A stretch of 64,000 nt of DNA. It comes from Lasiosphaeria ovina. Taxonomy: Eukaryota; Ascomycota; Sordariomycetes; Sordariales; Lasiosphaeriaceae. The position numbers and the translations under genes are program-made. Position 1 is the stretch's first letter. Every line of letters begins with the position of its first letter. The stretch lies in the NCBI GenBank assembly GCA_033439765.1, contig JAULSN010000003.1, positions 1,178,001 to 1,242,000 on the forward strand. The letters run 5' to 3'. The notes beneath the pieces are model-generated. The model did no database searches. It was not told the origin of the DNA and saw only the letters and a list, made by a program, of their open reading frames with translations. Below are positions 45,825 through 55,874 of the stretch, in pieces.

Positions 45825-46798
45825 AGGTGCTATGGAGCTTGGTTCATAATTTAGGTATACCTTCCACCACAACAATCTGGCCACAATACTACCCTATGGG
45901 CAGAGTCCTTAGGAGCTACCAATGACCTACGATAGCCTTCCGGGGGTGTGGTTACCCTTGGTGACTGTTAGCCCTATTCCTTGGTGGGCTCCTAAGCAGA
46001 GGGCTCTGAGCTAAGAACCCCTATTAGGGGTTTAGGGGCTGAACCCCCTATAGGGTTTCGATATTCACGCCGTTAACCTATATGGCATTTTTACGACTAG
46101 TCGGGACGTATAATAAGTAAGTTATACTAAAGAGTAAGGTAGAAACGAAGTATGATTTATGGATGAAGGCGAATAGGCGGATACGGTAGGTGCTGGGAAC
46201 GGCGGCGGCTTTAACTACTTATAGTAGTAGACGAAAGTAATTACTATAGTTAAGGTTGGGGAAAGTCTTGGAAACTATGAGTAGTAGGAGTGAGAGTGGT
46301 TGTGCCCTAGTAGGCCCGTGACACCGCGACGAGAGAAGGCCGTGCGGATATCGCAATGAGGAGGAAGCCCGTTAGAAATAGGGGCGACACGTAGCTACGC
46401 CAGCTGTGTGTATTTGTAAAATGTCCTATTGGCTAAAGTACGGCCCGGAACCGAGATGGGGGAGAAGGAAAGAGGAAGTTGAAAATATACAAACAAGGGA
46501 GGATGCGGTGCATTTATCAAGACCTGGTGGCTTTCTCAGTGAGTTGGTCGGTACCCAGGCTTATCGGTCGAGGTACAACGCTGAGCGATCAGAATTCGGC
46601 AGTCCCGACCACGGCACATGAATTCCAGACCAGATGGTTTTGGATTACCCTGTACGCGGTGCCAGCGTCTTCATTCCGGCGCGTCATGAAGGAGTCACCT
46701 AAGAAGCCATAGGTGCCCAGTGCTTCAGACTGGACTGTCTGTCTATCAGTCCTCGCTTCTCCGAAAACAACTGACAACTAACAACAACCCTGAATACC
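45825..46798. other. AT-rich palindromic stretch, possible repeat-element scar
   Basis: This gene-free stretch contains inverted arms CTTAGGAGC (45908-45916) and GCTCCTAAG (45988-45996), followed by two adjacent near-perfect palindromes of CCCTA/TAGGG type at 46016-46058. The next ~250 bases (46060-46300) are rich in TA, GTA and TTA steps with many stops in all frames. The composition is consistent with a transposon remnant degraded by repeat-induced point mutation, but no full terminal repeats or transposase fragments were recognised. Confidence 0.4.
46016..46058. repeat. tandem CCCTA/TAGGG palindromes
   Basis: AACCCCTA-T-TAGGGGTT at 46016-46032 is a perfect 8+1+8 palindrome. A second, AACCC(C)CTATAGGGTT, lies at 46042-46058 with one extra base. 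Together they could form a cruciform or mark the end of a degraded mobile element. Confidence 0.65.
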
Positions 46799-47196
46799 AT
46801 GATCGAAATGGCAACGACATCACCACCACCGCCGCCGCCCGGCCAGCCGCAGCCGCAGCCGTCAGACCTGCACCTGTGCCCGCGCAACTCGCACATCTTC
46901 CCGCCAGCAACAACAACAGACGTCGTCATCGACGGCGCGGTAGACGTTAACGGGGCGTGTGCAAGCGGCCGGAGCGGAAGAAGTCAGCGCAGCAGACCGT
47001 CGAGAAACTGCGAGCGAGGCAGGTCCAGCTCGTGCCCGAAGTCAAGCGGCGAGCCGAGCCCCAGCCCCAGGGCTACTATGTTCCCGAGCCGAACCGGGCC
47101 AGCCAGGAAAAGCCCCGGCCGGTGTATGCTCGAAAGTGGTTCGTGATGACTATGGATTATGATTTATGCCCTGGGCGCTGTGGCGAGGACACTTGA
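46799..47196 (+). CDS. possible small basic protein, uncertain gene model
   Basis: An ATG at 46799 opens a Pro/Gln/Thr-rich frame (MIEMATTSPPPPPPGQ). From 46951 to 47196 a different frame has better coding character (KRPERKKSAQQTVEKLRARQ, then GYYVPEPNRASQEKPRPVYA). A very short intron of 41-44 bp (weak donor GTC, branch GTTAAC at 46945-46950, acceptor AAG at 46965) would join the two in phase to give ~119 residues. The intron is shorter than any other in this window and the donor is poor, so a frameshift or a spurious frame is equally possible. No domain is recognised. Confidence 0.25.
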
Positions 47197-47745
47197 TTCT
47201 GTGTCTGTGGAGAGGAGCGGTCCGTGACTTGAAGGAAAATCCAGTCCACCTTCAAGACTAATTTCAGGGCATGAGCTGATGGGGCGCAATGCCATTTACT
47301 GTATTTAATTGTCTTAATAATGATAATGATATAATACTGACCATTAGCCTAACCGCCTCAGAACAAAGTTCACATAGACTCCAACTCGTTGCACGACTAC
47401 AAAGATGTAAACAAATAATCAAGCTTCAACACGGTTGGCACGATTGCGCTATGCTGGTGAATTATAATTATTTTACAGTCTGCGTCGGACGTTGATCGCA
47501 CCCGCTGTCTTGGTCCCTCAGGAAGGGAATCATCTCTCTATCTTGTGCTAAAGGTCTCTCCAAGGAATACTTGCTAGCCCAATGCCCGTCTGATGCAAAT
47601 ATTTAGTCCGATACTCCGAGAAAGCAGAATACTCCAAAACGCCGAAAGTGGGAACCTCCACCCCGACTCGTGCTGCTCTAGCCCCGCTGCAACGACACAA
47701 CGATGTGAAACAGCACAGCACCAATAGGTACCTAGCAACTGACAC
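47197..47745. other. intergenic
   Basis: AT-rich around 47300-47480 and otherwise unremarkable. It carries the 3' end of the minus-strand E2-F-box gene. Confidence 0.45.
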
Positions 47746-49713
47746 TCACGCTCGCCCGGGTCGCGCTCTACCGTTGCCCCGCTTGTCCTTGGAAATAAAG
47801 AAGCTAATGAGTCCCGCACTGATATCCAACTCGACGCGCTGAGGGAGCGGCCGCTCCGTAATGCCGCGCGCCATCATATCCGCCACGACGGCGGCGGGAT
47901 CAATGGAGCGGTCCCTGACGAGGCGGAGGCTGGCGAAGGCGGCCATCGACGCGCCATATTTCGAGTAGCCACGGTCCATGCTGGCCTGCACGCAGCTGCG
48001 CAGCACCTCGGTGAAGCGCGCCTGGGTCGGGATCGCCACGCCCATCTCCTTTAGGAACGACGGGAAGTCGTCGATCTGCTGCAGCCGCCGCACCTCGGCT
48101 GCCATGTGCGCCGCCGTGCCGAACGGCGCCCCGCCGTGGCGCGTGAAGAGCTCGTCGCGGAGCTCGCTGAGCGACTTCTTGGTCGAGCCGCTGCTCTTGG
48201 CAGCAGTGGCGCCCGTTGGCGATGGCGGCGAGATGCTGGGTCTCGCGGCGCGCCGAAACAGCTCAGAAAACATCAGCAGCCGGTACGAGGTCCGGGATCC
48301 CTCAAATGTCTTCTTGAGGCGGTACTCGCAGACTCTGTCCGGCTCCAGGTAGGCGAGCTCGGCCATGCCGGCACCCCTGCTGTCGAGCAGCCAGACGACG
48401 TTGCGCGTGATGGTCTCAACCACGATGGCCTTCATGAGCTCCTCGGTCGGGTCGATGTCGCTGATGAGCAGGGCGATGAGCAGGTAGCCCAGGTTCGGGT
48501 GGTCGGCCTTGCCCGTCTTGCCCGACATGAAGGACCTGATCATGCGGTTGGCGTCGCGCACAATGTCGCGGAACTCGGCGGGGCCCGTGGGGCTCGTGGC
48601 CAGGCAGAGGAGCAGGTGGAAGAGGTGGAAGTACGACTCGATGGCCTTTTCCGAGGCATGGCGCAGCGTGCTCTTGTGCGAGTAGCCCCGCACGTCGTTG
48701 CTGCGCTCGAGGTCGGCGTTCAGGCGGACGACAATGTCGTTCATGAAGGCGTACATGACGGTGGCCGAAGTGCCGGTGCGTGCAAACTGGGATATGGTCT
48801 GCAGCGAGCCCAGGACATCGGCCTCGACGCGGCGCCAGTGGCCCGGAGAGATGGGCAGTGGCAGCCAGTGTGTGAAGGAGATGTTGTGGACTGAGGAGCG
48901 GACGTGGAGGGTTTTGTAGGCTTTCTGCGACAGCAGGTCGAATTCGGACTGCAGCTTGGCCCTCACACCGCGACCGCCCCCCGACACGCCGACGCCGAGT
49001 TTTGTCGTCAGATAGTTCTCCTTCAGAACGAAGCACTGCATCTCGCGCGTGCGCAGGACATCGTAGGCGGTGATCAGCTGGCTCAGCCTGGGCCAGGCAC
49101 TCGAGAAGCTGACGAGGTCCTTGAACTCGAGCGACTCGACAACCTGAAGCAGCAGTTCGTTGGGCAAGCCGTCGATGAAGCACTCTTCGGGGCGTGCGAT
49201 CGTGGTCATGCGAGCGAGTGGGCTGCGGGCAGATGGGACGTGGGCAGACGAGGGTTCAGAGCTTTGCGACGAAAAGCCGCACCTGTCGCAAGCAAATGGG
49301 GTGCGTTGAGACTCTTCGGAAGACTGGGTGCGGTACCAGTCGAGGCTGACGGTCATACCGTGTTCCTGGTCGATGCTGGCGCTGCTGAAGAAGCTGAGCA
49401 GCTGGATGGCAATGCCCTTGAGGGTGTAGGCGGGGGTGTAACCCTCGGTGGTGTTGAGGATGGAGGCGCATATGTATGCTTGGAAGACGTTAGGGTGGCG
49501 CACACTCGAGTCCATGCGGACGATAGGGGGGTCCAGGGGGTAGCGGTTCGTGAAAATGACAGTCAGGTGCAGCGGGATCCATCCCTCGGGGGTCAGGACG
49601 AGGCAGGCCTCGTCCATGTTGTCGTCGCGCACATGAAGGGCGATGTTGGGATACGGTTCCAACTTGAGCTCGGCAATGTCACGCAGGAGACGCCCGCGCA
49701 GTTCCGTGTGCAT
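47746..49713 (-). CDS. ubiquitin-conjugating (E2) domain fused to F-box protein
   Basis: The intronless frame from the ATG at 49713 encodes 655 residues (the nine upstream codons would require a TTG start). Residues ~1-125 are a UBC/E2 fold: ELRGRLLRDIAELK helix, GWIPLHLTVIFTNRYPLDPP, VRHPN (HPN at 73-75), YICASIL with a cysteine at 82, and YTPAYTLKGIAIQLLSFF. HPN to Cys is nine residues instead of the usual ten, and the Gly before the cysteine is missing, so activity is uncertain. A CDRC pair at 142-145 precedes an F-box at ~179-216 (CFIDGLPNELLLQVVESLEF, KDLVSFSSAWPRLSQLI). The remaining ~430 residues are helical, with an LPLPISPGHWRRVEADV segment also seen in fungal F-box families. F-boxes bind Skp1 in SCF E3 ligases; having the E2-like domain in the same chain is unusual. 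Confidence 0.82.
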   Translation of the reverse strand: MHTELRGRLLRDIAELKLEPYPNIALHVRDDNMDEACLVLTPEGWIPLHLTVIFTNRYPLDPPIVRMDSSVRHPNVFQAYICASILNTTEGYTPAYTLKGIAIQLLSFFSSASIDQEHGMTVSLDWYRTQSSEESQRTPFACDRCGFSSQSSEPSSAHVPSARSPLARMTTIARPEECFIDGLPNELLLQVVESLEFKDLVSFSSAWPRLSQLITAYDVLRTREMQCFVLKENYLTTKLGVGVSGGGRGVRAKLQSEFDLLSQKAYKTLHVRSSVHNISFTHWLPLPISPGHWRRVEADVLGSLQTISQFARTGTSATVMYAFMNDIVVRLNADLERSNDVRGYSHKSTLRHASEKAIESYFHLFHLLLCLATSPTGPAEFRDIVRDANRMIRSFMSGKTGKADHPNLGYLLIALLISDIDPTEELMKAIVVETITRNVVWLLDSRGAGMAELAYLEPDRVCEYRLKKTFEGSRTSYRLLMFSELFRRAARPSISPPSPTGATAAKSSGSTKKSLSELRDELFTRHGGAPFGTAAHMAAEVRRLQQIDDFPSFLKEMGVAIPTQARFTEVLRSCVQASMDRGYSKYGASMAAFASLRLVRDRSIDPAAVVADMMARGITERPLPQRVELDISAGLISFFISKDKRGNGRARPGRA

Positions 49714-50755
49714 TGCTACGCCGTGACCGTCGGGTCCCAAGAAGGGTGGATGTATCAGGTGTCGATATCAAAAGGAGTATCCAACTGGTCGATATGCTGA
49801 TTAGGTGTTGTGGGTAATTAATGATGTATGTTTCCCACCATCGACTGGGTAGGTATGGGTGGTATCCCAGAAGAGAAGAGAAACAGAAGAAGACGCCAAC
49901 AGTTGGTTGACAACAACAGGTGGGTGGGTGTTCTGCGTTCTGGGCTGAGCAGATTGAGGGCGGCTTGCAAGCTTGCAACTGCCTTCTCTGGGATTAAATA
50001 GCTGTGGCAAGGTGCAAACTTGCAAGGCGACTGCACTGCTTTGAAGAGTGACCGGAGGTGAGGATGGTAGGGGCCAGCTGCGGGGGCAGGCAAGGCTCCG
50101 GGATCTGTCATTGCCAAGCTCGCGTATGATGCTAAAAGGCTGTCCTCAATTGTGCTTGCATGGGCCAGAGTCAGATCAAAGCCGGCACCCTGGCCAATTG
50201 GCAATCGATTGTGATTTGACGCAGTGCATTCATTGGAAACTCTACTGCATCGGTAGAGGCCGCCATTTCCCTGGCTCCACAACCTACGGGGCGCGCCTGC
50301 CGAGTCTGCCCCAGTCTCGTTTCTGAGTCACGCCGCGGCGCGGCCTCACATAAGAAAGATAGCTTGGCAGGAGTCGTTGCTGCCTCGCGGTTGCGCAGTT
50401 GATCTCTGGCAGTTAACCCTAACCCCGGCACCCGTGCGTCTTTCAGTGTCGTTGCCGACAGACAAGCTTGTTTCCTTTGAAACGTTTTCAAGCATTGACG
50501 CTTGGTAGGAACAAGCTATGCAGTCCAAAAAAGCAAATTGAATTCGTAAGGGCTAAGTAATTAATAAAGAACTATCACATAGCGACTGTGTTCCTATGTC
50601 TCCTTTGTACCTTCATAAATCAAACACTCAGCGCTGCTAATCAACCACAACTTTGCTTCATAACGTCGCTCGAGAACACACTCTCAGTCCCGCATGGACA
50701 GGGACACACTCACCGACCCTAAAACCAGACACGACAACTCGCTCTCCCACCGGGC
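49714..50755. other. intergenic
   Basis: Promoter side of the E2-F-box gene and 3' side of the small secreted-protein gene. A telomere-like AACCCTAACCCC lies at 50415-50426. No gene is supported. Confidence 0.45.
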
Positions 50756-51428
50756 CTAGAAAATCAAGGCAAGCACCCCGCCGGCGACGGCGCCAAGGAT
50801 CTCGGTTAAGAGGCCCTTGATAGCGAACAAGAGGCCGGCCACGACCTTGTCGAGGCACTTAAGCAGCCCGACCAGCGAAAGGAGCAGCGGCGTGAGGTAC
50901 ACAAGTACACATCCTACTTTTATTAGCTTGTCGTTATTGACAGACACAAATGGGAAAAAGAAGAGACTCACCAAGGCCCAGCTTGACAATCACAACCTTG
51001 AGCGTAAAGGCAATCTCCCACACGAGGATCTTGACCTTGAGCAGCAGGCAGTCGCCGCCGCACGCGGTGCGCGCGAGCACAAAGTCGCGCTTGGACAGCA
51101 GCGCCGTCGCCGCCGTCAACGCGTTCGTGATGCCCTGCAGGTCGGGGCCCAGCGCGGCGCCGGCCGCCGTCTGGTCGGCCAGCGTCGGGTTGTTGGGCGC
51201 CGCCGCCGTGGTCTTGTCTGCGCGGATTGGTCAGAAACAGATGTGTCAGAGGCCGTGGTGGTGGTAATTGGGCAGTGTCGGCTTACTGATGTTGGCCGTG
51301 TAGCCCCTGATGGTGCTGGTCAGCTTGTCGAGCTCGTCGCCCTGCGACTCGAGCTGGCGCTCCGACACGAGCGGCGTGGCCATGGCCGACGCGGCGAGCG
51401 CGCAGAGAAAGACAAAGACGGCCTTCAT
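50756..51428 (-). CDS. small secreted protein with long hydrophobic C-terminal half
   Basis: Exons 51428-51287, 51217-50972 and 50913-50756 join (donors GTAAGC and GTGAGT; acceptors CAG and TAG) to give 181 residues. Residues 1-17 are a signal peptide (MKAVFVFLCALAASAMA). A short polar N-terminal region with heptad-like ERQLESQGDELDKLTSTIRG follows, then a ~75-residue stretch of Leu, Val, Ile and Ala with regularly spaced Lys and four cysteines (TACGGDC, GLGC, LLKC). It ends VAGGVLALIF. The pattern of amphipathic helices could fold as a membrane-associated or helical-bundle protein. No family is recognised. All three exons are needed for the continuous hydrophobic pattern, which supports the model. 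Confidence 0.68.
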
Positions 51429-54117
51429 TTTGGCTGGGTTGGTGGCGCTGGTCAAAGGGCCAGAATAGTGTTGTGGCCGAGAAAGGATGCTGGAGCTGGG
51501 GTTGCTGTGGTCTCTGGATGGCTTGTTGTTGTTGGTGGGAAGAAAGATGGACAGTGGAAGTGCCAGACCTGTCTATTTATATTTTTCTTCTCGCTCTTGT
51601 CGTCGCCGTTCTCGTCGCCTTGGAAGATTCTTGTCTGGTGCCAAACGTAGATGCCGATGGTCAAGATGTTGCCGGCCTTCTATCCACAGTTTTAAGTTAT
51701 TATCCGTCTCACGATAGTAGCCATTTCTTGGTTCTGTTTTTATCGGGCATGATTTTGCTGCACGATGACAACAACATGTTAGTGCTCTGGGAGGTTTGGA
51801 CGCTTGACGAGTTGGTTGACCTCTTGACCCAAGTTGCATCTCGACAATGTGGAATTAGAAGGTGGCTCGGGCGCCTTCAAAGTCAAGCAAATCGGGGAAT
51901 TTCAATGTCGATCCCAGCACATCAGATTTCCCGGAACCAGAGCCAGACGGATAGGGTCCTACGCCGTCCCTCTGCACAGCCATGCATGTTGGAAGCCACA
52001 CATCGGCACCAGACCTCGGGGCAGCAGAGGCAGGCCGTTGGCTATGCCTGGAATCTGGTTCTATGCAACGTTGGAGTGGCCCAACAATCTCGATACGATA
52101 TATGTCTATGTTTCTGGGCTCATGACTCCGACTGCAGAAATTAGCATAGGCGCCTGCCCTCGATTCAGATGCAACGCAGTGATGTCATTGTGGGCAGCAC
52201 GAGCAGATAGACCTCAATTGCCATGCCAGTTGGCTTCTTGCCGACCTTTCTTCCCGGCCCATGACAGAATGAGCCGAGGGAGGAGGGATAATGGGATTGC
52301 AGCCGGCACCAACAAGCGGGAATAATCAGATCTAGGTCTAGCTAATTACATCCGGCCAACGCTGGCCCGTCCAGCCCCAGATATCCGGTAAACCGTAAAC
52401 ATGAACCGGGTTTGGAATCGTGCTGACAGGGTCGCTGAGCAGCGTCCAGGGCCTGGGAAGACACGGGAAACAGAGGTGCCCGTGTCTTTCCCAAAAGACA
52501 GCAAGATGAGCACGGAAGACAGAGACGAGTTATGGCTCTCGGGACGTCTCCCTCACTCCATCACACCCGGAACTCGCCGTGGTACCTAGATTTCGGAACG
52601 GCTACGTCGATCCAAGGCCCGCCGCTGGACACCAAATTTATCCAGGCACGGCTGGGATATTGCGCAGTGCGGGGAGATGGCCTGCGAGGCAATATCGACC
52701 GAATATGGGCTTGCATATGCACTCTACGCCGGCCACACAGGATTGGCTGTGGCCGACTTCATATGCCAAAGGCCAGCCGCTGCCAAGACGCCTCAACTCG
52801 CACAGCTATTGCAGGAGACTAAAAATCTCGAATTCAACGGATGCATTCAATGGAGAAAAACCCCCGGAGCCCCAAGCACCGGCCCTCCCTACTACTTGGA
52901 GGCCACAAAAGCAGTGTAACCAGCAGCGACTCACCGGTCGATAATTATGGCCAGATTTGTACGAACAAAACTGCAGTAATTATCCCAGAGGAGAAGAAAA
53001 ACAGGAAACTCGGACCATCCTTGGTCCCTCAGTGCCGTGACATCCGAGAACGATGCCATGATTCGTGGACTATGCAGCCGTATCCCTACTTACTTCCCAA
53101 CTGGCTAGGATGTGTCCCAGCTGAGATATGGAGGCCCTTGGCTTTTGTATCCCGGTCGCCTACCTATCCGGCGCCAATAAAACACGACGACGCACTGCCA
53201 CTCTCGGCGATTTCTAATACCAACAAGCCAAGCCAAACCATCGGTCAAGACCACAACCCAGCAGCAGGCGCTTTGTCTGCACATGCCGACATCGTGGGAA
53301 CCCCACAAACATCTGAATTTGATTTGGGTGAATCCTTTCATGACGAAATGGTGCAGAAATCAGTCTGCAAAAGGCTGTTGGGCTAGCCAAGAAAGCACGA
53401 CCAGCCAGCGGACCTTTCACGTCCGTGTTAACCGTGCCTGCCACAAGTCTGGGCCTAGATATTTGATGGTATCGGCCGAGCGGCAGTTGAAACGGCAACG
53501 ATTCGTCCAAGAGACGGGTCCGGGTACGTTGTGATCGGAGTATTTTGTCCTTATTGGAAAGGGATAGAGGTGGGACACGATGCCGAAGCAGGGAACCAGA
53601 CAGTGGAGCCTCAAAGTTACCTGTATATGTACAGCTGATGTTACACATGTCAAGAGATTCCAACCAGCCAGCGAGGTATAGTGACCCCTAGTCTTACTGC
53701 CCGGTGCCCCAAGGTCTGCCTAGCAAGAAACATACCCGCCCGCAAGCCAAAATACAAACGATGCAAGAAGTCTAATCACAGACTTCAACTTGTTGCAGTA
53801 CCCTCGCCATGGCATGGCCTGTTCAGTGGCTCTCGGCCTTGGCTCATTCATTAGCGAGGTGCGATGCTGACCGGAAGCGCCTCGTCAGTCATATCTCGTC
53901 AGTTGAATTTCGTTAATTGATATCCCAGAACCAATATCTCTAAATGGAGTTGAAGGTTTAATAGGAGGAGGTAGTTTCCCTGCGAACCCATCTAGGTAAT
54001 TGGTGAAAACCGCAGTCAGACCCAGACTAACCATTGTCTAACTAGGCAATTAATTACACTACATGTATTATAGCGCCGACCATTAGATAATTAAGGGGGG
54101 TAGTTAGAACCATTCCT
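51429..54117. other. 2.7-kb gene-poor stretch
   Basis: Open frames of up to 223 codons occur, but none has domains or a codon profile like the neighbouring genes. The 53750-54110 segment is AT-rich (GTAATTA, TTAATTA). Possibly decayed repeat sequence; nothing identifiable. Confidence 0.45.
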
Positions 54118-55032
54118 TCAAGGGCCTCGTCCTCGTCTGCGCGCCAAGCAGACATAGACGGCAACGATCAGGGCGGCCAAGGGGATGCTGATGCCGGTGC
54201 CGAGCGCAATCTTGTCCGACTGGCTCAGACCGCCGCCGCCGCCGCCGCTTGGGGGTGATGCTGCCTCGCGCGTTGAGTGAAAAGTCAAGGTGGAGTATAG
54301 CGTCTGGGACGGGCTGTTTCCGGCGACCACGGCAGTGGTGAATGTGGTGCCTGTGCCTGTGCCTAAATAGAGAGAGAGAAGATGGCGCCGCCCGTCAGCC
54401 CGTCAGCCCGCGGAAACAAGGCCACAGAAGAGCACCGTCGCAGTAGCGGCCGCAACGGCGCCACAAACTGCGAGGGCCGCGAGCCGTGAGGGCGGTGGTG
54501 ACCGACCTGGAGCTGCGCTGCCGGCGCTGCCGCTGTCGTGGACGATGGTGGTGGCGACGATGACGACGGCCGTGCCGCCGGGACTGATGGTCGACGTGAC
54601 AGTTGCCGCGTGGTCAGGCGCAGTGGCCGGCGGCGTCGGCGTCGGCGTCGGCGTGGGTGAGGCCAGAAGGGCGGTGGCGCAGTACGCGTCGTAGATGCTG
54701 ACCACAGACGTGTAATCAACGCTGTTGTACTGGCAGTCGGTGAAGATGCAGCTGCTGATGTACTTGGTGGCGACGGTCCGCAAATCGCCGCGGCAGTAGC
54801 AGAAGTTGTACCACGGCGCCGGGCAGCTGAGCCCCGCCCGCAGCCAGTCGTCCTCGGACACGATGCGCCGTGCGCAAGCCCGCAGCTGCGTGTAAGCCGG
54901 CGAGTCCTGGATCGACACGGTCGCGTCTGCCTGCGCGGCTACGTGCTGCGCGGATAGTATAGACACGGCCAGAAGAAGCGCCGTGATGCCGGCGGACCAC
55001 CGCGCCAGCGCAGTCCAGCGAGCCGTAGCCAT
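54118..55032 (-). CDS. Cys-rich surface protein (type I membrane or GPI form)
   Basis: Spliced model: exons 55032-54507 and 54362-54118, 256 residues. The donor is GTCGGT and the acceptor TAG, preceded by a CT-repeat tract. Residues 1-33 are a signal peptide. The extracellular domain has seven cysteines (RAC, LSC, NFCYC, ISSC, TDC, YDAYC), with the layout of a fungal extracellular Cys-rich module near the start of surface proteins, followed by a PTPTPTPT linker and a Ser/Thr-rich stalk. The spliced form ends with one transmembrane segment (IALGTGISIPLAALIVAVYV) and a basic RRRGRGP tail. If the 144-bp intron is retained, the frame instead stops at 54403 after a hydrophobic GPI-like tail (209 residues). 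Function unknown; a wall-sensor or adhesin-like role is possible. Confidence 0.72.
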
Positions 55033-55874
55033 AATGGCAGGGATGTGCGTAGCTGTGAATACCGGCTGTGGTTGGCGATGGACCGGGTTGGTGTTTTATC
55101 ATGGTTCTGACGAGGGGGGAGGAGGCTCTGGGGCCCCTGATATTGTTTTGCGGCTGAGGTGCCTGCCTGCAGTGCCTGGCGGGTAGTCCCCACGGTTCAT
55201 ATCATTATTTCGGTCATTTGCTCCTCGACTCGAGTCAGTCCTATTCGGTGCTGGGGCGGCTGGCCAGCGCCACCGTCCACGCCACGCCGTCGAATGCGGT
55301 TAGGGAAACGCCCTCGAGCACCATGTCAAGTTGTGGTCAACTTGTACAGCCTAATACTTGAGAGCAAGCTCTCAGATCCCAGCTGCCCAGATCAGACCAT
55401 GAAGACTGGCCGGAAGTTGCTTTACCAAGTGTCACTTTTAGTATTGTATGGAAGTGTTTATATCTATTGTGGTACCTTTGTCAGTCCAGACTCTTGCTTA
55501 GACTATTAGTAACTCGAGGTTCTCGCTGAAGTTAAGTTACATCAAGCGCTGCGGCTGAAGATAAGAGGCAGAGGGTGTCACGAGGCCCGTGCAGGGGCAG
55601 GACAACCAGGCGCGACGAATCACGATGCATGCAATGGCGTGTTAGCATCAACTTCCAGGTGGTATCCATCTCGGTTAGCGTCTTGGCCCCTGAATCCTCC
55701 CTTCACTGCATCATCAGAATCAAATACCGCGACGAGCAGAGCCTCACTCTACCTTCTCTCCCGCCTTTTCCATCCATCACGATGAGCGACTACTATTCTG
55801 TATAGTAGCTTTCACTCATCCTCTTCCTCAACGGTTGAGGGAATACCTCTCATCGAGGTGTTACAGCGACAACC
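55033..55874. other. intergenic between divergent genes
   Basis: Holds the promoters of the minus-strand Cys-rich surface protein and of the plus-strand membrane protein. No other gene is supported. Confidence 0.5.

Noticed and set aside
52841..53386. 181-codon plus-strand ORF in the gene-poor 51-54 kb stretch
   Set aside because: No domain, no bias toward GC-ending codons as in the neighbouring genes, and no splice partner.
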